DNA of 64,000 nucleotides from Ectobius pallidus (lineage: Eukaryota; Arthropoda; Insecta; Blattodea; Ectobiidae), in NCBI GenBank assembly GCA_964059195.1, contig CAXKWD010000006.1, forward strand, positions 3,402,530-3,466,529, given 5' to 3'. Position numbers and translations under genes: made by a program. The notes under the pieces are model-generated. The model saw only the letters and a list, made by a program, of their open reading frames with translations, was not told where the DNA came from and did no database searches. This document shows, piece by piece, positions 10,617-23,591 of the stretch (positions are counted from its first letter, which is position 1; each line of letters starts with the position of its first letter).

Positions 10617-11529
10617 CAACATTTATGTGCTATTCGTTTGTTGTTAGACCACACTACAGTACAGTAAAGCACAGTACTGTTAAGGAAATGTACAGTTTGC
10701 AAAGTTCATGAATAAGTTTTTTCTCTCGTATTTAAATCTCTTCGATGTTTTCTTAACGATTGGGATTCGTTAAATTTGAAGAAACGAAAGAACACGAAAA
10801 GAAAAGTTTCAAGCGTTTTGTAATACACAAGGTATTTTTAGTGTATTTATCTGTTAATGAAGATTTGCCAAAAAAATTGTTTTTCTTCTTCTTCGCTCAT
10901 GTGTCAGCAAACTGTTTGTTTGCATTACGTAGAACACTTCGTCTTACGAATGTGATCGTAAGCGCAGATCTGTGTTAACAGACTGAGTACAATAAAAGTA
11001 CATTTTTGTGTTACAAAACGCACGTTTTCGTTGTTTTATTTTTCTCTTGTTTCTTCAAATTTCATCAAATAAAATACGAGAGAAAAGAAGTAACTGCTCA
11101 GCATTGCGTATATCTGCTTGATAGTACTGTACGTAATTGTGGTCTAATGGTACATAACAAAAAAAGAATGTTTGCTGGCATGTGAGCGAAGAAAAAGGGT
11201 TGCTGACAAAAAAAAGCAAAAACAAAAAAAGCCAGTTGACAGACCCAGGGGAACCTTCAACCCTACGCACTCGAGTCGCACACGCAGACACAGTGCTACA
11301 GTGATGTGACATTCGACAATTGCTTTGAATGCTTAGGTGTGCGTCGGAGTCAACGAGCCCGGCAGCTAGTGGTGTGTCGTCACTCGTGACGTCATATGTT
11401 TCACATTTGTCCTTCATTATTAATGCTTTTCCCGACATTTGCGACCCTATGTGTCCTATATCAAATCACTTGTTTCAATGCCATCTACGTCACTACGGAG
11501 AGTTTTAAACGTTAATAGAAGACACCCTG
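9742..11529. mobile_element. Foldback-like inverted-repeat element, copy 2 (first complete)
   Basis: A 1,788 bp element with long terminal inverted repeats. The left arm (about 9,742-10,314) starts CAGGGTGTC; the right arm (about 10,963-11,529) ends with its complement. The arms are ~570 bp and roughly 90-95% identical by eye over the outer 200 bp. TA flanks both ends (9,740-9,741 and 11,530-11,531), as in Tc1/mariner-type insertion. The ~650 bp interior holds degenerate direct repeats of an arm segment near 10,255, 10,495 and 10,815 and a variable (GA)n tract near 10,571-10,609. No transposase is encoded, so it is non-autonomous. A 68-codon frame occurs in both arms but has no recognisable product. 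Long arms with internal tandem repeats recall Foldback/Galileo-like elements; family assignment is inference. Confidence 0.82.
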
Positions 11530-11954
11530 TATACAATGTGTTATTGTATACCAGGAATAATCTACCAAGTCAACAACTTAGACAGGACGTACATTCACAC
11601 AACACAAGAAATAGAAACTTTATTGATGTACCTTTTTACAGGCTATCTAAGTCACTCAAAAGTTATCATGTAGTGGGAATGAAATGTTATAATATGCTAT
11701 CAATAAGTGTGCTTAATTACCCAGTTGACAAGTTTAAACATAAGCTATATGACTGGTTAGTTGGTCATCCATTTTATTCCCTAGACGAGTTCTTTGAATT
11801 TAGTACTAAATCAATTATCTTTTGATATTTTAATTCTTGGTTGTTTGTAAATTATTTTGTTTATAGTACTATTATGTATATATATGTAGGCATGTATTTT
11901 AAATGTAAAACTGACTTTGTCTATTGCCTCTTTGTAAGCTTAATGACAATAGAA

Positions 11955-11986
<32 letters not shown>
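11530..11986 (+). mobile_element. CR1/Jockey-type LINE 3' fragment, copy 2
   Basis: Same C-terminal fragment, stop at 11,825, with a longer (ATT)n tail. About 50 bp of the same LINE (about 9,690-9,741) sits left of the inverted-repeat element. Removing that element and one TA leaves one open frame across the join, so the element inserted into this LINE. Confidence 0.78.
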
Positions 11987-13282
11987 GAACCTGATGACAT
12001 GTGCAAGATCATACCAGGTTCGGAAGGCTACAAGAGAGCTATAATGAAAGCCTTGGTAATGCGTTCCATACCAAAAGACATCGAAATGATTCTAAGCAAA
12101 ATTCGTATTAGGGAGCCAGATGCAAGAGAAAAGCTCATATGATTAAATCATCCATAACACATACTCTCTCACAAGAAGAGAGAAGGCTTTTGGCTGAAAG
12201 AGTGGATTTTTCTCATGCAAAATATTCTCATGAGGAGGATGAAGTTATTAAGGGGAACTGGAAAAGATTTTCTCTGCCCATTGAAATCAGTTAAGAAGAG
12301 AAAAGCTTAGAATGAGGAATATGAAAAGGGAAGGAGAAAGAGATCATGCTCCAAGATATAATTTCAGGAAATGTAAGAGAGTTCAGTATAAAGTTGAAAA
12401 CACTGAAGAAAGTACTGATAGTGACAGTGATGCAAGTGATTCAGAACCTAATGACATGTGCAAGATCATACCAGGTTCGGAAGGCTACAAGAGAGTTATA
12501 ATAAAAGCCTCTGTTAAGCTTTCCATACCAAAAGACATCGAAATGATTCTAAGCAAAATTTGAATTAGGGAGCCAGATGCAGTATGTCCTGCTCATATGA
12601 TTGAATCATCCCTAACACATACTCTCTCACAAGAAGAGAGAGGGCTTTTGGCTGAAAGAGGAGTGGATTTCTCTCATGCAAAATATACTCGTGAGAAGGA
12701 TGAACTTATAAAGGAGAACTGGAACAGATTTTCTCTGCCCATTGAAATCAGTTAAGAAGAAAAAAGCTTAGAATGAGGAATATGAAAAGGGAAGGAGAAA
12801 GAGATCATGCTCCAAGATATAATTTCAGGAAATGTAAGAGAGTTCAGTATAAAGTTGAAAACACTGAAGAAAGTACTGATAGTGACAGTGATGCAAGTGA
12901 TTCAGAACCTAATGACATGTGCACGATCATACCAGGTTCGGAAGGCTACAAGAGAGGTATAATGAAAGCCTCTGTAATGCTTTCCATACCAAAAGACATC
13001 GAAATGATTCTAAGCAAAATTTGAATTAGGGAGCCAGATGCAGTATGTTGAAAACACTGAAAAAAGTACGGATAGTGACAGTGATGCAAGTGATTCAGAA
13101 CCTGATGATATGTGCAAGATCATACCAGGTTCGGAAGGCTACAAGAGAGCTATAATGAAGCCTCGGTAATGCGTTCCATACCAAAAGACATCGAAATGAT
13201 TCTAAGCAAAATTCGTATTAGGGAGCCAGATGCAAGAGAAAAGCCCATATGATTAAATCATCCATAACACATACTCTCTCAC
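11987..13282 (+). pseudogene. Tandem coding-derived repeats, unit 2
   Basis: Same four-copy structure. The open segment at 12,773-13,024 has the sequence type of the preceding sub-repeat (REGERDHAPRYN, VENTEES) and not the KGERDHAPKYD, VEDNEGS type of units 1, 3, 5, 6 and 7. This indicates conversion of sub-repeat 3 by sub-repeat 2, shared only with unit 4. Confidence 0.6.
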
Positions 13283-15382
13283 AGTTTGTTACAGATGTCA
13301 AACTTGAAAGCTCTTTCCCCTGTATGTGTAAGCAGATGAGTTTTCAGATAATTATTTCGGAAATGTTTCCTTACACACATCGCACCTGATAGGTTTTCCT
13401 ACTGTATGTGTAACTAGATGAGTTATGAGGTACCTCTTCGAGAAAAAAATTTGTCACAGACACCACACTTTTAAGCCTTTTCTCCTGTATGTGTAAGCAA
13501 ATGTCTTTTGAGAGCATATCTATAAGAAAATAGTTAGTTACACACATCACATTTGTATGGTTTCTCTCCTGTATGTTTAATCTGGTGGATTTTGAGAGCA
13601 CTTCTATCAGAAAATCGTTTGTTACAGACATCACATTTGAAAGGTTTTTCTCCTGTATGTATACGCATATGAGTTTTGAGATTACACCTATGAGTAAATG
13701 TTTTGTTACAGATGTCACACTGGAAAGCTCTTTCCTTTCTATGTGTAAGCAAATGAGTTTTGAGACGAAAACTATGAGAAAATCGTTTGCTACACACATC
13801 ACACTTAAAAACTTTTTCTCCTGTAGGTGATAGCAGATGACTTTTGAGAGCAAATTTATAAGAAAATCGTTTGTTACACACATCACATTTGAATGGTTTT
13901 TCTCCTGTATGTGTAAGCAGGTGATGTTTGTGAGTACTACTATCAGAAAATCGTTTGTTACAGACATCGCATATGAATGGTTTTTCTCCTGTATGTGTAT
14001 GCAAATGAGTTTTGAGATAGCTCTTTGAGTAAATGTTTTGTTGCAGAAATCACACTTGAAAGCTCTTTTATTTGTATGTGTAAGCAGATGAGTTTTGAGA
14101 TTAATTGCAAAAGAAAATGCTTTGTTACATACATCACAATTGAAAGGTTTTTCTCCTGAATGTATAAGCAAATGAGATTTGAGGTAAACACTTTGAAAAA
14201 ATCGTTTGCTACACAAATCGCACTTGTAAGCTTTTTCTCCTGTATGTACAAGCATATGTCTTTGAAGAACACATCTATAAGAAAATCGTTTGTTACAGAC
14301 ATCACATATGAATGGTTTTTCTCCTGTATGTGTACGAAGATGACTTGAGAGGACTTGTATGTGAAAATCGTTTCTTACAAACATCACATATGAATGGTCT
14401 TTCTCCTGTATGTGTACGCAGATGACTTTTGAGATTAAATCTTTGCGTAAATGTTTTGTTACAAATATCACTCTTGAAAGATTTTTCACCTGTATGTGTA
14501 ACCAGATGAGATTTGACGTGACTACTTTGAGAAAATCGTTTGTTACACACATCACACTTGTAATTTTTTTCTCCTGTATGTGTGAGCAGATGAGTTTTGA
14601 GAATAGTCTTACGAGAAAATGTTTTGTTACAGGCATCACACTTCAATGTTTCTTTTTCCTGTATGTGTAAGCAGATGAGTTTTGAGACTACCTCTTTGAG
14701 AAAATTTTTTGGTACAGACATCACACTTGAAATATTTCCCCCCTGTATGTATAAGCAGATGCTTTTTGAGATTACCTCTATGAGAAAATGTTTTGGTACA
14801 GACATCACACTTGTAATTTTTTTCTCCTGTATGTGTAAGCAGATGAGTTTTGAGAGTACTCTTATGAGCTATGCTGTACGAGTATGATGATGACTTATTT
14901 TGGAATTGGTCTTTGTAAGAGAATCATATGACTGGAATTGTTTTTCACTAATCACATCCTGGTTTTCATGTTCTCTTACATAAGGAGGTTGAGAATCATT
15001 TTGGTCGGAAAGCAATGTCTCCAAACCTTGAACTGTGTTGGATAACGGAGAATCAGTTTTCAAACAGGTCTATATTCTCAACTTTGTTTGGAAATTTCTT
15101 TACCAAATCGAAGGTCACAGGTCTACTTTTTTGGTATTCATTATTTCCTTTAACAAACGTATCTGAAATTTCGCCACACTCTGTCGATGTCTGTAACTTT
15201 GGAACTGTTGCAACGTTTGGGTCAATATCCTCACTTTTAATTTGGCGTGTCGCTACTAAATTGAAGGTTAAGGGTGTATCCTCACACTTAACAGTATGTT
15301 CGTGTTTTTCACATTGGGATTGTCTTATTACTTTTTCGCCACATTGTAATGTTGGACATTGATTTACTATAAATCCACACAC
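13283..15382 (-). pseudogene. Poly-C2H2 zinc-finger pseudogene, unit 2
   Basis: Same fingers and shared lesions as unit 1. In addition a private 2 bp deletion near 14,345 shifts the frame inside finger 6, between HTSPLKS and the next linker. Finger 13 begins VFKCDVC where other units have VYKCDVC. Confidence 0.86.
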
Positions 15383-15828
15383 GACAATAGTAACTCACAA
15401 CTGTTTAATTGCAGGTGTGTCATTCCACATTTGTACAAAGATTAAGATAAAATATTTTCCAAGCAGCGAGAATTTCTCAGTCTGTCCAAAGCATTGAGCC
15501 GAGATATTTTTCCAACATTCTGCTGCGTTATGAGTATCTTGTAGACTGTGACCCGTGATCAACGCATTCCGATCACGTGATCACGTTTCTAGGGAGAAAC
15601 AGTGGAGTGCCACCAAATTCGAACGGAATGTTTTATTCACAAAAACGAATTCCACAACCGCAAGCATGTGTTCTGCCACTCTTGGAACACTCACGCGATT
15701 TTCTCTAGTAGTAGTATTATTCCTTCGAGTCGCTTGCGATTCCTGGAAATCCACACGGATTTTCTAGCAAGATTGAGGGTTCACTATCCGTAGAAAATAT
15801 TTGTTCTTGCTTTATTTTCCACTGCTTT
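15383..15828. other. Spacer with E-box palindrome and LINE empty site, unit 2
   Basis: Palindrome at 15,571-15,582. The sequence GTGTTCTGCCACTC near 15,668-15,681 is the empty site for the LINE of units 1 and 4; those units have lost about 5 bp (CTGCC) at the junction. No gene seen. Confidence 0.6.
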
Positions 15829-16601
15829 ATGAACTTCACATCTCCACCCCCTTCTGTCATTTTTTTTATTGACCCTAGTAATACACTGGATGAAACTAAA
15901 ATAGGAGTAAGAATTGGAGGAAGAATCATAAATAACATCAGATATGCAGATGACACTACCCTTCTTGCAGAGAGCAAGAAAGACTTGGAAGATCTTATAA
16001 ATAGAGTAAAACAGAAAGTGATAAAGCTGGTCTAAAACTAAATGTTAAAAAACTAAAATAATGACATCAGAGAATATTTCGATAAATATCGGCGGCGAAG
16101 TACTAACAACAGTAGACAAAATTAATTTCTTAGGCACAACATTAAAGATGACTGTAGTAACACAGAAGAAATAAGGAGAAGGATAATTCTTGGAAAGATA
16201 GCAATGAAGAGATTAAATAAGATTATAAATGACTCAGATATTTCAACTAAAGAAAAATAAGAATAATACAGTCTACAGTGTTTCCTGTGGTATTATATGG
16301 TAGTGAAATTTGGACATTAAGGAAAGCAGAGAGGAAAAAATTAGATGCGTTTGAGATATGGGTATGGAGGAAACTATTAAAGATAACATGGACTGAAAGG
16401 ACTAATACATCAATCTTAGACGTTATAACACCAGATTTGCCACTGGAAGCATTAACTGTGAGAGGAAAACTAATGTATTTTGGACATATCATGAGAAATA
16501 CACAATCATTAGAGAAGGACACGGAGGAAAGAATACACGGAGACGCCGTGCTTGCGGTGTTGTATGGGAAACAGATGAAGCCAATGACCACGCCCCCTTA
16601 A
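15829..16601 (+). pseudogene. RTE-clade LINE remnant, unit 2
   Basis: As unit 1, but without the 1 bp deletion, so LYGSEIWTLRKAERKKLDAF stays in frame with EIWVWRK (16,278-16,601). Confidence 0.8.
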
Positions 16602-17331
16602 GGGACCAAAAAGGAGGCTTGCTATATACAATAGCACACAAATACTCCGAAGTTTCACGGGTTATAACAACGTAACGGTAGGGAAAATATGTAATATCCC
16701 AATTTCATATATTAACTACATACTCTGACATCATAATAATCCCGATAGTAAGCATTAACCTATCTCAGAAGAGCCAAAAATGTAACTTTCAAATGAGCAA
16801 CTTTACATGTGCGAGTCATTGACATTAGCAGCCTAGTGTAAAATACAAGTAAATTATGCTTAGCAATTATACCCATATTCATTCATCCCAAAAATTGATT
16901 ATTTTCAGTACCTAAATTTTACAAAATTATTAATTTTTAAGGTAAGTTCCTAGCATAGAATTTAAGTATTTTTGTTTACCTTAAATTTAATTTCTTCAAT
17001 ATTGTTCAATATGTACTTGTCAAAATTCAAAAACTATAATGAAAGATGTAATATAAATAACTTCAATAGAATTTATTGGTCTTGTGGAGGGTGGAAAAAG
17101 GTACAATTTCTCGCCTGTTCGTAGACTTCTGCGCACGTTTTGGCCTCCATAAAGAATTAATATGAAACATCTCCATTATTGCCATTAGAGAATCAATAAT
17201 TTATTGCTGTGTTGAAAATTAATCTATATGCACCTTAGAAGAGCAATATCCTGCGTTTTTGTTGTTGGGTTTCGTAAGCTTAATATTGTAATTCAATATT
17301 TCATCAATGTTAACTGTATTTTCTTTTTGTA
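16602..17331. other. AT-rich spacer, unit 2
   Basis: No gene seen. It has a single AAAATTC near 17,025, shared with unit 3 only. Confidence 0.5.
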
Positions 17332-17443
17332 TTGATTTTATATGTAAATGTCTATTATTGTAAAATTAATTGTAAAAATTTTGACGTGTCCTATAACATG
17401 TACATGTTCGACGGACTAAATAAAATTCTATTCTATTCTATTT
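17332..17443 (+). mobile_element. LINE 3' end with (ATTCT)n tail, unit 2
   Basis: Same fragment; tail at about 17,425-17,443. Confidence 0.55.
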
Positions 17444-17506
17444 GTTATGTTCCCTTGTTAGGTTCCTGTATGTATCTTCTATACATTTATTTCCATGTTT
17501 ATTATA

Positions 17507-18330
17507 CAGGGTGTCTTCTATTGACGTTTAAAACTCTCTGTAGTGACGTAGATGACATTGAAACAAGTGATTTGATATAGGACACATAGGGTCGCAAATG
17601 TCGGGAAATGCCTTAAAAATGAAGGACAAATGTGAAACATATGACGTCACGAGTGACGACACACCTCTAGCTGCCGGGCTCGTTGACTCCGACGCACACC
17701 TAAGCATTCAAAGCAATTGTCGAATGTCACATCACTGTAGCACTGTGTCTGCGTGTGCGACTCGAGTGCGAAGCGTTGAAGGTTCCCCTGGGTCTGTCAA
17801 CTAGCTTTTTTTGTTTTTGCTTTTTTTTTTTTTTGTCAGCAACCCTTTTTCTTCGCTCACATGTCAGCAAACATTCTTTTTCTGTTATGTACAATTAGAC
17901 CACAATTACATACAGTACTGTCAAGCAGATGTATGCAAAGCTGAGCAATTACTTCTTTTCTCTCGTATTTTATTTGATTAAATTTGAAGATTGAAGAGAA
18001 AAATAAAACAAAGAAAACGTGCGTTTTGTAACACATAAATGTATTTTTACTATACTCAGTCTGTTAACACAGATCTGCCACAAAAAAAAGAATGTTTTGT
18101 TTTACATCAACATTAGACCACAATAATTATGTACAGGAGAGTACTGTTAAGTAGGTGTATGCAAAGTTCAGGAATACCGTATTTTTTGTGTCTTGTACAG
18201 TACTGTGTTTTATTTTGTTTTTGAAGAATCAACACACATAATACAGTATCGGTACCGCGTGTTTTTTAACACACAAAGTTAGTTTTATCGTTCTCAGTCT
18301 GTTAACAAAGATGTGCCATAGAAAGAGAAA

Positions 18331-18374
<44 letters not shown>

Positions 18375-19287
18375 CAACATTTATGTGCTATTCGTTTGTC
18401 GTTAGACCACACTACAGTACAGTAAAGCACAGTACTGTTAAGGAAATGTACAGTTTGCAAAGATCATGAATAAGTTTTTTCTCTCGTATTTAAATCTCCT
18501 CGATGTTTTCTTAACGATTGGGATTCGTTAAATTTGAAGAAACGAAAGAACACGAAAAGAAAAGTTTCAAGCGTTTTGTAATACACAAGGTATTTTTAGT
18601 GTATTTATCTGTTAATGAAGATTTGCCAAAAAAATTGTTTTTCTTCTTCTTCGCTCATGTGTCAGCAAACTGTTTGTTTGCATTACGTAGAACACTTCGT
18701 CTTACGAATGTGATCGTAAGCGCAGATCTGTGTTAACAGACTGAGTACAATAAAAGTACATTTTTGTGTTACAAAACGCACGTTTTCGTTGTTTTATTTT
18801 TCTCTTGTTTCTTCAAATTTCATCAAATAAAATACGAGAGAAAAGAAGTAACTGCTCAGCATTGCGTATATCTGCTTGATAGTACTGTACGTAATTGTGG
18901 TCTAATGGTACATAACAAAAAAAGAATGTTTGCTGGCATGTGAGCGAAGAAAAAGGGTTGCTGACAAAAAAAAGCAAAAACAAAAAAAGCCAGTTGACAG
19001 ACCCAGGGGAACCTTCAACCCTACGCACTCGAGTCGCACACGCAGACACAGTGCTACAGTGATGTGACATTCGACAATTGCTTTGAATGCTTAGGTGTGC
19101 GTCGGAGTCAACGAGCCCGGCAGCTAGTGGTGTGTCGTCACTCGTGACGTCATATGTTTCACATTTGTCCTTCATTATTAATGCTTTTCCCGACATTTGC
19201 GACCCTATGTGTCCTATATCAAATCACTTGTTTCAATGCCATCTACGTCACTACGGAGAGTTTTAAACGTTAATAGAAGACACCCTG
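17507..19287. mobile_element. Foldback-like inverted-repeat element, copy 3
   Basis: A 1,781 bp complete copy with the same CAGGGTG/CACCCTG ends and TA flanks (17,505-17,506 and 19,288-19,289). The left arm has the ...CAACTAGC variant before the poly-T run, unlike copies 2 and 5, which read CAACTTGC. Confidence 0.82.
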
Positions 19288-19712
19288 TATACAATGTGTT
19301 ATTGTATACCAGGAATAATCTACCAAGTCAACAACTTAGACAGGACGTACATTCACACAACACAAGAAATAGAAACTTTATTGATGTACCTTTTTACAGG
19401 CTATCTAAGTCACTCAAAAGTTATCATGTAGTGGGAATGAAATGTTATAATATGCTATCAATAAGTGTGCTTAATTACCCAGTTGACAAGTTTAAACATA
19501 AGCTATATGACTGGTTAGTTGGTCATCCATTTTATTCCCTAGACGAGTTCTTTGAATTTAGTACTAAATCAATTATCTTTTGATATTTTAATTCTTGGTT
19601 GTTTGTAAATTATTTTGTTTATAGTACTATTATGTATATATATGTAGGCATGTATTTTAAATGTAAAACTGACTTTGTCTATTGCCTCTTTGTAAGCTTA
19701 ATGACAATAGAA

Positions 19713-19747
<35 letters not shown>
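19288..19747 (+). mobile_element. CR1/Jockey-type LINE 3' fragment, copy 3
   Basis: Identical in coding content to the unit 1 copy, stop at 19,583, with the longest (ATT)n tail seen. Its left-hand sliver is at about 17,455-17,506. Confidence 0.78.
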
Positions 19748-21043
19748 GAACCTGATGACATGTGCAAGATCATACCAGGTTCGGAAGGCTACAAGAGAGC
19801 TATAATGAAAGCCTTGGTAATGCGTTCCATACCAAAAGACATCGAAATGATTCTAAGCAAAATTCGTATTAGGGAGCCAGATGCAAGAGAAAAGCTCATA
19901 TGATTAAATCATCCATAACACATACTCTCTCACAAGAAGAGAGAAGGCTTTTGGCTGAAAGAGTGGATTTTTCTCATGCAAAATATTCTCATGAGGAGGA
20001 TGAAGTTATTAAGGGGAACTGGAAAAGATTTTCTCTGCCCATTGAAATCAGTTAAGAAGAGAAAAGCTTAGAATGAGGAATATGAAAAGGGAAGGAGAAA
20101 GAGATCATGCTCCAAGATATAATTTCAGGAAATGTAAGAGAGTTCAGTATAAAGTTGAAAACACTGAAGAAAGTACTGATAGTGACAGTGATGCAAGTGA
20201 TTCAGAACCTAATGACATGTGCAAGATCATACCAGGTTCGGAAGGCTACAAGAGAGTTATAATAAAAGCCTCTGTTAAGCTTTCCATACCAAAAGACATC
20301 GAAATGATTCTAAGCAAAATTTGAATTAGGGAGCCAGATGCAGTATGTCCTGCTCATATGATTGAATCATCCCTAACACATACTCTCTCACAAGAAGAGA
20401 GAGGGCTTTTGGCTGAAAGAGGAGTGGATTTCTCTCATGCAAAATATACTCGTGAGAAGGATGAACTTATAAAGGAGAACTGGAACAGATTTTCTCTGCC
20501 CATTGAAATCAGTTAAGAAGAGAAAAGCTTAGAATGAGGAATATGAAAAGAAAAGGAGAAAGAGATCATGCTCCAAAATATGATTTCAGGAAATGTAAGA
20601 GACTTCAGTATAAAGTTGAAGACAATGAAGGAAGTACTGATAGTGACAGTGATGCAAGTGATTCAGAACCTGATGACATGTGCACGATCATACCAGGTTC
20701 GGAAGGCTACAAGAGAGGTATAATGAAAGCCTCTGTAATGCTTTCCATACCAAAAGACATCGAAATGATTCTAAGCAAAATTTGAATTAGGGAGCCAGAT
20801 GCAGTATGTTGAAAACACTGAAAAAAGTACGGATAGTGACAGTGATGCAAGTGATTCAGAACCTGATGATATGTGCAAGATCATACCAGGTTCGGAAGGC
20901 TACAAGAGAGCTATAATGAAGCCTCGGTAATGCGTTCCATACCAAAAGACATCGAAATGATTCTAAGCAAAATTCGTATTAGGGAGCCAGATGCAAGAGA
21001 AAAGCCCATATGATTAAATCATCCATAACACATACTCTCTCAC
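19748..21043 (+). pseudogene. Tandem coding-derived repeats, unit 3
   Basis: Four sub-repeats with the same TGA and TAA lesions as unit 1. The third has the unconverted KGERDHAPKYD type at 20,534-20,785. Confidence 0.6.
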
Positions 21044-23145
21044 AGTTTGTTACAGATGTCAAACTTGAAAGCTCTTTCCCCTGTATGTGTAAGCAGATGA
21101 GTTTTCAGATAATTATTTCGGAAATGTTTCCTTACACACATCGCACCTGATAGGTTTTCCTACTGTATGTGTAACTAGATGAGTTATGAGGTACCTCTTC
21201 GAGAAAAAAATTTGTCACAGACACCACACTTTTAAGCCTTTTCTCCTGTATGTGTAAGCAAATGTCTTTTGAGAGCATATCTATAAGAAAATAGTTAGTT
21301 ACACACATCACATTTGTATGGTTTCTCTCCTGTATGTTTAATCTGGTGGATTTTGAGAGCACTTCTATCAGAAAATCGTTTGTTACAGACATCACATTTG
21401 AAAGGTTTTTCTCCTGTATGTATACGCATATGAGTTTTGAGATTACACCTATGAGTAAATGTTTTGTTACAGATGTCACACTGGAAAGCTCTTTCCTTTC
21501 TATGTGTAAGCAAATGAGTTTTGAGACGAAAACTATGAGAAAATCGTTTGCTACACACATCACACTTGTAAACTTTTTCTCCTGTAGGTGATAGCAGATG
21601 ACTTTTGAGAGCAAATTTATAAGAAAATCGTTTGTTACACACATCACATTTGAATGGTTTTTCTCCTGTATGTGTAAGCAGGTGATGTTTGTGAGTACTA
21701 CTATCAGAAAATCGTTTGTTACAGACATCGCATATGAATGGTTTTTCTCCTGTATGTGTATGCAAATGAGTTTTGAGATAGCTCTTTGAGTAAATGTTTT
21801 GTTGCAGAAATCACACTTGAAAGCTCTTTTATTTGTATGTGTAAGCAGATGAGTTTTGAGATTAATTGCAAAAGAAAATGCTTTGTTACATACATCACAA
21901 TTGAAAGGTTTTTCTCCTGAATGTATAAGCAAATGAGATTTGAGGTAAACACTTTGAAAAAATCGTTTGCTACACAAATCGCACTTGTAAGCTTTTTCTC
22001 CTGTATGTACAAGCATATGTCTTTGAAGAACACATCTATAAGAAAATCGTTTGTTACAGACATCACATATGAATGGTTTTTCTCCTGTATGTGTACGAAG
22101 ATGACTTTTGAGAGGACTTGTATGTGAAAATCGTTTCTTACAAACATCACATATGAATGGTCTTTCTCCTGTATGTGTACGCAGATGACTTTTGAGATTA
22201 AATCTTTGCGTAAATGTTTTGTTACAAATATCACTCTTGAAAGATTTTTCACCTGTATGTGTAACCAGATGAGATTTGACGTGACTACTTTGAGAAAATC
22301 GTTTGTTACACACATCACACTTGTAATTTTTTTCTCCTGTATGTGTGAGCAGATGAGTTTTGAGAATAGTCTTACGAGAAAATGTTTTGTTACAGGCATC
22401 ACACTTCAATGTTTCTTTTTCCTGTATGTGTAAGCAGATGAGTTTTGAGACTACCTCTTTGAGAAAATTTTTTGGTCCAGACATCACACTTGAAATATTT
22501 CCCCCCTGTATGTATAAGCAGATGCTTTTTGAGATTACCTCTATGAGAAAATGTTTTGGTACAGACATCACACTTGTAATTTTTTTCTCCTGTATGTGTA
22601 AGCAGATGAGTTTTGAGAGTACTCTTATGAGCTATGCTGTACGAGTATGATGATGACTTATTTTGGAATTGGTCTTTGTAAGAGAATCATATGACTGGAA
22701 TTGTTTTTCACTAATCACATCCTGGTTTTCATGTTCTCTTACATAAGGAGGTTGAGAATCATTTTGGTCGGAAAGCAATGTCTCCAAACCTTGAACTGTG
22801 TTGGATAACGGAGAATCAGTTTTCAAACAGGTCTATATTCTCAACTTTGTTTGGAAATTTCTTTACCAAATCGAAGGTCACAGGTCTACTTTTTTGGTAT
22901 TCATTATTTCCTTTAACAAACGTATCTGAAATTTCGCCACACTCTGTCGATGTCTGTAACTTTGGAACTGTTGCAACGTTTGGGTCAATATCCTCACTTT
23001 TAATTTGGCGTGTCGCTACTAAATTGAAGGTTAAGGGTGTATCCTCACACTTAACAGTATGTTCGTGTTTTTCACATTGGGATTGTCTTATTACTTTTTC
23101 GCCACATTGTAATGTTGGACATTGATTTACTATAAATCCACACAC
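21044..23145 (-). pseudogene. Poly-C2H2 zinc-finger pseudogene, unit 3
   Basis: Shared lesions only, apart from a T-to-G change on the coding strand at 22,477. It converts the second zinc-binding Cys of finger 2 (CDVC to CDVW in the finger frame). Confidence 0.86.
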
Positions 23146-23591
23146 GACAATAGTAACTCACAACTGTTTAATTGCAGGTGTGTCATTCCACATTTGTACA
23201 AAGATTAAGATAAAATATTTTCCAAGCAGCGAGAATTTCTCAGTCTGTCCAAAGCATTGAGCCGAGATATTTTTCCAACATTCTGCTGCGTTATGAGTAT
23301 CTTGTAGACTGTGACCCGTGATCAACGCATTCCGATCACGTGATCACGTTTCTAGGGAGAAACAGTGGAGTGCCACCAAATTCGAACGGAATGTTTTATT
23401 CACAAAAACGAATTCCACAACCGCAAGCATGTGTTCTGCCACTCTTGGAACACTCACGCGATTTTCTCTAGTAGTAGTATTATTCCTTCGAGTCGCTTGC
23501 GATTCCTGGAAATCCACACGGATTTTCTAGCAAGATTGAGGGTTCACTATCCGTAGAAAATATTTGTTCTTGCTTTATTTTCCACTGCTTT
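23146..23591. other. Spacer with E-box palindrome, unit 3
   Basis: Palindrome at 23,334-23,345; LINE empty site near 23,435. No gene seen. Confidence 0.6.

Larger units (their letters stand above)
9742..17506 (+). repeat. Macro-repeat unit 2 (no LINE insertion)
   Basis: A 7,765 bp unit collinear with unit 1 apart from the missing LINE, for which it shows the empty site near 15,672. Private variants include a 2 bp deletion in the zinc-finger region near 14,345. It shares with unit 4 a converted third 461 bp sub-repeat (12,773-13,024). Confidence 0.93.
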
